Below, piece by piece: positions 7,658 to 14,811 of a stretch of DNA of 64,000 nt. Both the position numbers and the translations under genes were made by a program. The notes under the pieces are model-generated. The model searched no databases. It saw nothing but the letters and a program-made list of their open reading frames with translations, and had not been told where the DNA came from. Positions within the stretch are counted from its first letter, which is position 1, and the number at the start of each line of letters is the position of its first letter. This DNA comes from B1 sp964355075 (GTDB lineage: Bacteria; Bacteroidota; Bacteroidia; UKL13-3), in NCBI GenBank assembly GCA_964355075.1, contig CAYHCF010000014.1, positions 21,645-85,644 of the forward strand, in the 5' to 3' direction.

Positions 7658-8905
7658 ATGGTTCAAACAGAAATAAAGAATAGCAATTACTATATTGATT
7701 TGGAGTTCAAATTCGGTGCCCACAATTACCATCCTATACCTGCAGTTATTGAGAATGGAGAAGGGATATATCTTTGGGATGTTGAAGGTAAACAGTATTT
7801 TGATTTCTTGTCGGCCTACAGTGCTGTAAATCAAGGACACTGTCATCCACGTATTATTAAAGCCCTTGTTAATCAAGCAAGTAAACTTACCCTTACCAGC
7901 AGGGCTTTTCACAATAATTTATTAGGCGAATACGAAAAATACATCACCCGCTTATTTGGTTACGATAAGGTTTTGCCGATGAATACCGGAGTGGAAGGAG
8001 GAGAAACTGCCATTAAATTGGCCAGAAGATGGGGTTATTCCGTAAAGAAGATTCCCGAAAATAAGGCACATATTTTATTTGTGGAAGGTAATTTCTGGGG
8101 AAGAACCATGGCGGCAATCAGCAGTAGCAGCGATCCAAGCAGTTATTCGGGTTTTGGTCCGTTTATGCCCGAATTCAGTCTGATACCCTATAATAATTTA
8201 AAGGCTCTTGAAATGGCACTGAAAGCTAACCCCAATATTGCTGCATTTATGCTTGAACCGATTCAAGGCGAGGCTGGTGTTGTAATTCCGGATGATGGCT
8301 ATTTAAAAGGGGTACGCGATTTATGTACCCAATACCATGTATTGATGATAGCCGATGAGGTTCAAACCGGCTTGTGCAGAACCGGGAGAATGCTTGCCTG
8401 CGACCATGAAGAGGTAAAACCCGACTTATTAATTTTAGGTAAAGCCCTTTCCGGAGGTACCATACCTGTCTCGGCTGTTTTGGGAAATGATGAAATCATG
8501 CTGGGAATAAAACCGGGTGAACATGGTTCTACCTATGGCGGAAATCCACTGGCTTGTGCAGTGGCAATGGAAGCGCTACAGGTTTTAGTGGATGAAAATC
8601 TTTCTGAAAATGCAAGAGATATGGGCATCATTTTCAGGAATAGAATGGAGTTGTTCATGAAAAAAACAACTCTGATTACGTTGGTTCGTGGCAAAGGCTT
8701 GTTAAATGCACTGGTTATCAGGCCTTTTGGAGGTGGAAAATCGGCTTATCAGGTTTGCTTAGCTTTAAAAGATGCCGGTTTATTAGCAAAACAAACCCAT
8801 GGCGATATCATCCGGTTTGCCCCGCCCCTAATTATTAATGAAGAACAAATGCATCAGGCTTGCGATATAATCGAGAAGACTATTTTGGCTCTTTCAGTAG
8901 ATTAA
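7658..8905 (+). CDS. rocD: Ornithine aminotransferase
   Basis: Class III PLP-dependent transaminase that converts ornithine and 2-oxoglutarate to glutamate semialdehyde and glutamate, linking arginine and proline metabolism; cytoplasmic. The 415-aa length is typical. Diagnostic strings are FGAHNYHPIPAVIENGEGIYLWDVEGK near the N-terminus (split by family-conserved GAHNYHP), FVEGNFWGRTMAAIS, MIADEVQTGLCRTG, and the PLP lysine K262 in LILGKALSGG. GSTYGGNPLA follows, as in ornithine rather than acetylornithine enzymes. It is a single gene. The start is set by the conserved N-terminal length; the ATG lies immediately after a -7 promoter box. Confidence 0.93.
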   Translation: MVQTEIKNSNYYIDLEFKFGAHNYHPIPAVIENGEGIYLWDVEGKQYFDFLSAYSAVNQGHCHPRIIKALVNQASKLTLTSRAFHNNLLGEYEKYITRLFGYDKVLPMNTGVEGGETAIKLARRWGYSVKKIPENKAHILFVEGNFWGRTMAAISSSSDPSSYSGFGPFMPEFSLIPYNNLKALEMALKANPNIAAFMLEPIQGEAGVVIPDDGYLKGVRDLCTQYHVLMIADEVQTGLCRTGRMLACDHEEVKPDLLILGKALSGGTIPVSAVLGNDEIMLGIKPGEHGSTYGGNPLACAVAMEALQVLVDENLSENARDMGIIFRNRMELFMKKTTLITLVRGKGLLNALVIRPFGGGKSAYQVCLALKDAGLLAKQTHGDIIRFAPPLIINEEQMHQACDIIEKTILALSVD

Positions 8906-8957
8906 AAATAATACCATAAAAGAAACAAATATCCTTTTTTTTAATCCCTTTGGAGCT

Positions 8958-8965
8958 TTACTTTG
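8958..8965 (+). promoter_or_regulatory. Possible -7 box of fhs
   Basis: TTACTTTG has one mismatch to TAnnTTTG and lies 24 bases before ATG 8990. A -33 element is not obvious. Confidence 0.3.
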
Positions 8966-8989
8966 CCCGATATTAACTAAAAATAAAAA

Positions 8990-10654
8990 ATGAAATCAGA
9001 TATTGAAATTGCTAAAGAAGTAAAACTTAGGCCTATTCAGGATGTTGCTGCGAGTATTGGAATCAGGGAAGAACAAATTGAACAATACGGGAAATACAAA
9101 GCTAAAATTAGTTATGCGTTTGATGAAGAGAAGATTGCGAAGAGTAATCTGATATTAGTCACCGCCACTACTCCCAATAAGAGTGGTTCAGGAAAAACCA
9201 CAACCTCTGTGGCCCTGGTTCAGGCTTTAAATAAAATCGGGAAAAAAGCCATTGTTGCTTTGCGTGAACCCAGTTTAGGTCCTTGTTTCGGAATGAAAGG
9301 CGGAGCTGCAGGCGGCGGTTACAGTCAGGTGCTGCCCATGGAGGACATCAATCTTCATTTCACCGGAGATTTTCATGCAATAACCTCTGCAAACAATACA
9401 CTCGCTGCTTTAATTGACAATTACCATTACTTCAATAAAAATACACCCAATGGGTTAAAACAAATTTTGTGGCGTAGGGTATTAGATGTTAACGACCGCT
9501 CCCTGCGCTATTTGGTTAGCGGATTAAATGGCGCAAGCAATGGGGTACCTGCAGAAACAGGCTTTGATATTACTCCGGCATCAGAAATCATGGCCATCTT
9601 CTGCCTGGCCACCTCTTTAGAAGATTTAAGAACCCGGATTGAAAATATTTTGGTGGGCTATAAATACGATAACAGTCCTTTCTATGTAAGAGATCTGAAA
9701 GTTGCAGGAGCTATCGTGGCGCTGTTAAAAGATGCTTTTCAACCTAATTTGGTTCAAACGATTGAAGGAGGTGCGGCATTTATTCACGGTGGACCGTTTG
9801 CCAATATAGCCCACGGTTGTAACAGTATTATGGCAACCCGGGCGGCATTGCAATATGGCGATTATGCTATTACAGAAGCCGGATTTGGAAGTGATTTGGG
9901 CGGAGAAAAATTTCTGAATATCAAATGCCGTATTGCCGGAATAGCGCCTAAAGCGTCGGTACTGGTAACAACTACCCAGTCAATCAAACTTCATGGAAAG
10001 GTGGATGAAAAATTAATCAAAAAACCCAATATGGAAGGTTTGAAAGCCGGTATCAAAAATGTTGAGCGCCATATTGAGAGCCTTCAGCAATTTGGTCAAA
10101 CCGTTATTTTAGCCTTGAACAAATTTGGTTTCGACACAGAAGAAGAAATTAATTTTATTCAGAATTGGTGTAAGGAAAAGGGCGCTGAATTTGCGATCAA
10201 CGAAGGTTTTGCAAAAGGTGGCGACGGAGCGATAGAGCTGGCACAAAAAGTGGTAGAAATAGTGGAGAAACGGCCGAGCAAACCCATCAATCATACGTAT
10301 GATTTAAGTGACAGCATTGAAACCAAAATCAAAAAAATTGTTACCACAGTTTATAAAGGAAGCAGTGTCACTTTTGGGAAAAATGCAAAAACGGCTTTAA
10401 AGAAAATAAATGATTTAGGGGGTGATAAATTACCGGTTTGTATTGCCAAAACACAATTCAGCTTTACCGATAATGCCACTATGCCCGGCTCTCCTGAGGG
10501 ATTCAATATTCATATCGAAAACCTGGTTTTAAACAATGGCGCCGGATTTGTGGTTGCGGTTGCCGGCGAAATAATGCGTATGCCGGGCTTACCCAAAGAA
10601 CCTGCCGCTCTGATTATTGATGTGGTTGACGGAGAAATTGTAGGATTGAGTTAG
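8990..10654 (+). CDS. fhs: Formate-tetrahydrofolate ligase
   Basis: Catalyses ATP-dependent formation of 10-formyl-tetrahydrofolate from formate, feeding one-carbon metabolism in the cytoplasm. Family marks are the P-loop-like TPNKSGSGKTTT (61-72), REPSLGPCFGMKGGAAGGGY, HAITSANNTLAALIDN, EGGAAFIHGGPFANIAHGCN, EAGFGSDLGGEKF and, near the end, MPGLPKEPAALIIDV. At 554 aa it is complete, like standard 550-560-aa enzymes. It is a single gene closed by a strong hairpin terminator. No other C1 gene lies alongside, so a role in purine and glycine/serine one-carbon supply is more likely than acetogenesis. Confidence 0.97.
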   Translation: MKSDIEIAKEVKLRPIQDVAASIGIREEQIEQYGKYKAKISYAFDEEKIAKSNLILVTATTPNKSGSGKTTTSVALVQALNKIGKKAIVALREPSLGPCFGMKGGAAGGGYSQVLPMEDINLHFTGDFHAITSANNTLAALIDNYHYFNKNTPNGLKQILWRRVLDVNDRSLRYLVSGLNGASNGVPAETGFDITPASEIMAIFCLATSLEDLRTRIENILVGYKYDNSPFYVRDLKVAGAIVALLKDAFQPNLVQTIEGGAAFIHGGPFANIAHGCNSIMATRAALQYGDYAITEAGFGSDLGGEKFLNIKCRIAGIAPKASVLVTTTQSIKLHGKVDEKLIKKPNMEGLKAGIKNVERHIESLQQFGQTVILALNKFGFDTEEEINFIQNWCKEKGAEFAINEGFAKGGDGAIELAQKVVEIVEKRPSKPINHTYDLSDSIETKIKKIVTTVYKGSSVTFGKNAKTALKKINDLGGDKLPVCIAKTQFSFTDNATMPGSPEGFNIHIENLVLNNGAGFVVAVAGEIMRMPGLPKEPAALIIDVVDGEIVGLS

Positions 10655-10679
10655 TTTAATAAGAAATAGGATTTAAAAA

Positions 10680-10715
10680 ATGCCTGAAATTCAATATGAA
10701 TTTCAGGCATTTTTA
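10680..10715. terminator. Bidirectional terminator between fhs and the PKD gene
   Basis: A perfect 13-bp stem (ATGCCTGAAATTC at 10680-10692 with its complement at 10698-10710), loop AATAT, is flanked by an A-run on the left and a T-run on the right. It can serve fhs on the plus strand and the convergent PKD gene on the minus strand. Confidence 0.9.
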
Positions 10716-10752
10716 TTTAAATTTTAGTTGGTTGAACCAACAAGATTTTCTA

Positions 10753-12648
10753 TTATTTGATCAACTTGAATCTCTTTTGTATGCCTTCACCACTGATATT
10801 CAATAAATAAAATCCATTAACCAATGAGTAAGTTTCGAATTGATATTCGTTTTTACCCGGTAATAAAGATAGCTGTTTTTCTTCAATTATTTTACCTGAG
10901 ATATCGCTTATGCTTATAAGCACCGTAGTCTTCATTTTGGATATCAATTCAACTTTTACCTGCTCATTAAAAGGATTGGGATAAATTTTTGAAATTTGTA
11001 GATTCTCTGGCTTTTCAATTCCGGTTGGAGCGGCCGGATCCGGATAAACATTCTGACAGATAATATCCGTATTGTTAATACCGATTGCCTGTAAACATAC
11101 CAAATACCAATTCTTTTCAACAAAGCTATGAATTGGATTCTCATCATTTGAGAACTCACCGTCTCCAAAATCCCAGGCTAAAGATAATCCTGCCCCGGTA
11201 GAGCTGCTGCTAAACTGAACCGTATTCATAGCAGGATTAGGAATGGAGAAGGAGTAGGAAGCGATAGCATTCGACGGGTCTGGAATAGAACCGGGCGTAT
11301 GTATGTAAATGAAAGTACAATATTCACTTCGGCAATTGGTATCCAATGAATTGATAATTCTTAAACAAACACGATAATTTCCATTATGAATATAGGTGTG
11401 TGGAGCCGGCGTTAAATCTGTAGAAATACTATCGTCTCCAAAGGTCCAGCGGTAAGTAAGAAATTGTCCGGTTGAAGTATTATGGAATTCCACTCTTCTG
11501 AGCACCTGATTTACGCTGTAGGTAAAGGAAGCAATGCAGGTATAGGAAGATATGGTAGCCACGATAGTAGAACATCTGTGAGAAGTACACAGCGTATCGT
11601 TTCCAACGATTCTGTATATATGCTGACAAACCGTATAGGTTCCGTTTTGCGCATAATTATGAACCGGGTTAGTCTGGTCTGATATGGTATTATCGCCAAA
11701 ATGCCAAACAATCCGGGTATAGGTTCCGCTGGAAGTATTGGTAAAATGAACTTCTCTTCCCGTTTTGGTATAGGTAAAGTTTGCTTCGCAGGAACTGGTG
11801 TTAGAGGCGGAAACGGTTATGCTGTCACAAGTAGTGCTGGTGCAACTTGAATCTTTTTTGCTTACTCTTAAACAAACCTTGTACCTGCCGGCATGCGGAT
11901 AAATATGAATCGGGGTTTTTGAATCTGCGCTGATACCATCTCCAAAGGTCCAGTAATAATTAAAATCATTACTGGTACTGGTACTGCTAAAATATTTTTT
12001 AAGATTATTAGAAGGATCCGTTGTGAGAGTCCAGGTGGAAACGCAACCGGGTATTGAATTCGGACTAACCGTAATGCTGTCGCACATTTCGTGACTACAG
12101 CTTGAATCCTTTTTGGTAACCCTTAAACAAACCTTGAATTTGCCATCATGTAAATAGGTATGATTCGGAGTTCTGTCGTTAGAAAAAGTGGCATCGCCAA
12201 AAGTCCAGTAATAGTTATAATCCAGACTGGTATTGTTGGCTGTGAAATATTTCTTGAGTTTGTTAGTGGGGTCAGTGATAACTGTCCAGGCTGCATTGCA
12301 AGGTATTGTTACTACCAAGGTGCTGCAGCGTGTATGTTGACAGGTGGAGTCGTTTTTCATTACAGTCAGGCAAACAGTATAGGTTCCGCCTGAACCGAAA
12401 GTTTTTACGGGATTGGCAAGGGTGGAGCCAGTATTGTCTCCAAAATTCCAATAATAATGCACATTGGTACCAAAGGAAGTATTGGTAAATGTTGCCGTTT
12501 TTGTGGTTTGATTAAGCGCATAAGTGAAATTAGCCTCACAACTGTTTTGTGCGGATAGGCCCATTGCACAAGCAACGAGCAATGTCATAACGAGGATGGC
12601 ATTCAATCTAATTCCATTTGAAAAGCGGGATACCGGATTTATTTTCAT
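10753..12648 (-). CDS. Six-PKD-domain secreted protein with T9SS sorting domain
   Basis: 631-aa exported protein. The N-terminus has a signal peptide ending near LSAQNS. Six PKD-like Ig domains follow (about 36-115, 116-200, 201-285, 286-370, 371-460, 461-545), each with a WxFGD core (YYWNFGDN, YYWTFGDA, YYWTFGDG, IVWHFGDN, YRWTFGDD, LAWDFGDG). Most domains carry a fixed cysteine set: one at the start, one in VCL and two in CxxxxC. Domains 2 and 3 are close copies of each other. The C-terminal part (about 552-631: IYPNPFNEQV ... NGFYLLNISG ... KRFKLIK) is a type A T9SS sorting domain, so it is probably attached to or released from the cell surface. It is likely adhesive or structural; no catalytic domain is seen. 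Confidence 0.9.
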   Translation of the reverse strand: MKINPVSRFSNGIRLNAILVMTLLVACAMGLSAQNSCEANFTYALNQTTKTATFTNTSFGTNVHYYWNFGDNTGSTLANPVKTFGSGGTYTVCLTVMKNDSTCQHTRCSTLVVTIPCNAAWTVITDPTNKLKKYFTANNTSLDYNYYWTFGDATFSNDRTPNHTYLHDGKFKVCLRVTKKDSSCSHEMCDSITVSPNSIPGCVSTWTLTTDPSNNLKKYFSSTSTSNDFNYYWTFGDGISADSKTPIHIYPHAGRYKVCLRVSKKDSSCTSTTCDSITVSASNTSSCEANFTYTKTGREVHFTNTSSGTYTRIVWHFGDNTISDQTNPVHNYAQNGTYTVCQHIYRIVGNDTLCTSHRCSTIVATISSYTCIASFTYSVNQVLRRVEFHNTSTGQFLTYRWTFGDDSISTDLTPAPHTYIHNGNYRVCLRIINSLDTNCRSEYCTFIYIHTPGSIPDPSNAIASYSFSIPNPAMNTVQFSSSSTGAGLSLAWDFGDGEFSNDENPIHSFVEKNWYLVCLQAIGINNTDIICQNVYPDPAAPTGIEKPENLQISKIYPNPFNEQVKVELISKMKTTVLISISDISGKIIEEKQLSLLPGKNEYQFETYSLVNGFYLLNISGEGIQKRFKLIK

Positions 12649-12667
12649 GACTTTTTAATTTGATAAA

Positions 12668-12697
12668 CGAAGATAACCGAATATTTCAAAAAGCAAA
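12668..12697 (-). promoter_or_regulatory. Promoter of the PKD gene
   Basis: On the minus strand, TTTG (12697-12694), an 18-base spacer and TATCTTCG (12675-12668) resemble the TTTG-N19-TAnnTTTG promoter with one mismatch, 19 bases before the ATG. Confidence 0.4.
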
Positions 12698-12750
12698 AAG
12701 ATTAACGATTTGAGCGTTAATTTGTTAAGAAATAATTAAGTTTTATGTAA

Positions 12751-13593
12751 TCACGTATCCCAGATATTAAACAGTTTCAATTTAACTTTCTCATCAAAAA
12801 ATATTTTGGTGCTTTCTTCAAAACTATCGGTATAATCACTTACAAAAAATTGACGGGCTTTCTTTGCTGATCCGAATTTTCCGAATTTTTCGGTATTCAA
12901 TAATTTATGCCGCACTAAAACATTTTTTACTTCAAGGGCAACAATCTCACTACTGTCAATAATCTCCACGTTTTTACCATAGAACCTTTTAATTTCATTT
13001 TTGATGAGTGGATAATGTGTGCAACCCAAAATCAAAGCATCAATTTTGTTTAATTTTGATTTGGAAAGGTAAGAGTTAATGATGGTCTGACTAATCTTAT
13101 TATTATAAAATCCCTCTTCAACCATGGGTGCTAAGAGTGGGGTAGCCAGTTGAACCACATCGGCAACCGGATCAAGCAGGGAGATTCTTTTCGCGTAAAC
13201 ATTTGAACTGATGGTTCGCTTTGTACCAATAATTCCAATACGTTCGCGGTAATGTTTTTTCACCACATAAGCTGCAGCGGGATCAATCACGTTAACAATT
13301 AAATCCTTCATTCCTGTTTGTTTTAATACTGCTCTATAGCCAGCTGCAGATGCAGTATTACAGGCAATCACAATCATTTTGCAATTTTTGAATTTCAAAA
13401 ACTCTGCAATTTTCACGGAATACTGTTTAACCGCTTCGGCACTTTTTTCTCCATAAGGCATGTGGGCGGTATCGCCAAAATAAATAATTTGTTCGTTGGG
13501 TAGCAGGCGTGTTATAGCTCTGGCAACGGTTAATCCGCCAATTCCGGAATCAAAAATTCCGATAGGTTGTGAAGCTTTATAAATTGTTGTCAT
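12751..13593 (-). CDS. murI: Glutamate racemase
   Basis: Makes D-glutamate for peptidoglycan from L-glutamate without a cofactor; cytoplasmic. The two catalytic cysteines are visible: C78 in IVIACNTASA and C191 in LILGCTHYPL. The substrate-binding DSGIGGLTV (15-23) and YFGDTAHMPYG are also present. At 280 aa it is normal and complete. It is the last gene of the ompH-bamA-uppS direction, but a terminator sits between it and ompH, so it may have its own promoter in the short gap; none is clear. Confidence 0.96.
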   Translation of the reverse strand: MTTIYKASQPIGIFDSGIGGLTVARAITRLLPNEQIIYFGDTAHMPYGEKSAEAVKQYSVKIAEFLKFKNCKMIVIACNTASAAGYRAVLKQTGMKDLIVNVIDPAAAYVVKKHYRERIGIIGTKRTISSNVYAKRISLLDPVADVVQLATPLLAPMVEEGFYNNKISQTIINSYLSKSKLNKIDALILGCTHYPLIKNEIKRFYGKNVEIIDSSEIVALEVKNVLVRHKLLNTEKFGKFGSAKKARQFFVSDYTDSFEESTKIFFDEKVKLKLFNIWDT

Positions 13594-13606
13594 CGGGATT
13601 ATTTAC

Positions 13607-13642
13607 AAAAAAAGCCGGTCGCGTTTTGTGCGTGACCGGCTT
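13607..13642 (-). terminator. Terminator after the ompH pair, before murI
   Basis: A 12-bp stem (13612-13623 with 13631-13642, one wobble pair, core GCCGGTC) with a 7-nt loop; on the minus strand it is followed by seven T residues. Confidence 0.85.
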
Positions 13643-13660
13643 ACAATTTATTAAATTATT

Positions 13661-14182
13661 TTAAAGAATACCTAATTTTTTCTTAACCAATGCTATGGCA
13701 TTATCTCCATCGGGCTTATAAAGGAAACCGGCAACACTGCTATCAAAAATATAGCTGAATCCATTTTCTTTAGCTACCTGACTAATCGCAGTTTTAGCTT
13801 TTTCGATTATCGGTTTAAGCAATTCAGATTCTTTTTTCCGCACATTTTCCTGTGCCGATTGTTGAAATTCCTGAATGCGGGTTTGCATATCCTGAAGTTC
13901 CTTTTGCTTAACCTCTTTGATGGGTTCAGAATATATTTTTTCGCTTTTCTGAAATTCACCTACTTTTTTCTGGAATTCCTCACTCATTTTTTTTAATTCA
14001 TCTTCCAATGATTTTCCGAATGCTTCCATATCGGTATTGGCTTTTTTGTACTCAGGCATTAACTGCATCAGTTCCTGCAAATCTACATAACCAATTTTTT
14101 CGCTTTTTTGCGCTTTTACGTTGCCGCCTGCAATAACTATTACTGCAAGTAGTACAACTGCTGATTTTAAAATGTTCTTCAT
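13661..14182 (-). CDS. OmpH/Skp-family periplasmic chaperone
   Basis: 173 aa. Signal peptide (MKNILKSAVVLLAVIVIAGGNVKA), then the Skp start motif KIGYVDLQELMQLMPEYKKA and a long Lys/Glu-rich helical arm (about 50-125) that forms the coiled-coil tentacle. The C-terminal strand part contains ISQVAKENGFSYIFD. Skp trimers hold unfolded outer-membrane proteins on the way to BamA. It is the second of two tandem ompH genes downstream of bamA, the standard arrangement in Bacteroidota, separated from the first by 48 bases. The likely terminator lies just after it. Confidence 0.92.
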   Translation of the reverse strand: MKNILKSAVVLLAVIVIAGGNVKAQKSEKIGYVDLQELMQLMPEYKKANTDMEAFGKSLEDELKKMSEEFQKKVGEFQKSEKIYSEPIKEVKQKELQDMQTRIQEFQQSAQENVRKKESELLKPIIEKAKTAISQVAKENGFSYIFDSSVAGFLYKPDGDNAIALVKKKLGIL

Positions 14183-14230
14183 TTTTGTTTGTTTTGTTAT
14201 TAATTATTGGTTTTACTAAAATCGTGCCAG

Positions 14231-14803
14231 CTACTTCATCTCTCCAGATTTTGGATCACTTGGCTGTGAATTTCTGTTCTTGGTTACGGCAACTCCTAAT
14301 TCGGCTAAAACCTCATCGCTCTTATCGTACTTGGCATTGCTATACATCATTATCATTTCGGCACTTTTGGCAAATATAAAATCTAGCGCGCTTTGTTTTG
14401 CAATTTTTTGGCAAGCATCAAAAACTTTATCTTGTATTGGTTTCACTAATTCCTGTCTTTTTTTGAATAAATCGCCCTCGTAGCCAAATTTTTTATTCAT
14501 AAAATCCTTAAGATCAGTTTCTTTTGTTTTTATTTCCGTTTCCTTCTTCTTTTTCAATTCTTCCGTTAATAAAATCTGTTCGGCCTGAAAATCTTTTTGC
14601 ATCTTATCAATTTCCAGTTTTTTTGTCTCTGCCTCCTTTTGCCACATTTCGGCAATATTATCCAATTGTTTCTGAGCCGAGCGATATTCCGGCAACATGT
14701 CTAAAATGTATTCAGTATCAACATATGCAAATCGCTGTGCATGAGTTGTGTTCAAACCGAATAGGGATATGGCAACAATGCCTGTTATTAATTTTTTAAT
14801 CAT
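14231..14803 (-). CDS. OmpH/Skp-family periplasmic chaperone
   Basis: 190 aa, paralogue of the next gene. Signal peptide (MIKKLITGIVAISLFGLNTTHA), motif RFAYVDTEYILDMLPEYRSAQ, a charged coiled coil (about 55-125; EIDKMQKDFQAE, KKKETEIKTKE), and LDFIFAKSAEMIMMYSNAKYD near the end. It begins 8 bases after the bamA stop, so both are in one transcript. Role as for Skp: chaperoning barrels towards BamA. A polar tail after residue 170 (KNRNSQPSDPKSGEMK) is not part of the fold. Confidence 0.92.
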   Translation of the reverse strand: MIKKLITGIVAISLFGLNTTHAQRFAYVDTEYILDMLPEYRSAQKQLDNIAEMWQKEAETKKLEIDKMQKDFQAEQILLTEELKKKKETEIKTKETDLKDFMNKKFGYEGDLFKKRQELVKPIQDKVFDACQKIAKQSALDFIFAKSAEMIMMYSNAKYDKSDEVLAELGVAVTKNRNSQPSDPKSGEMK

Positions 14804-14811
14804 GATTTTAT

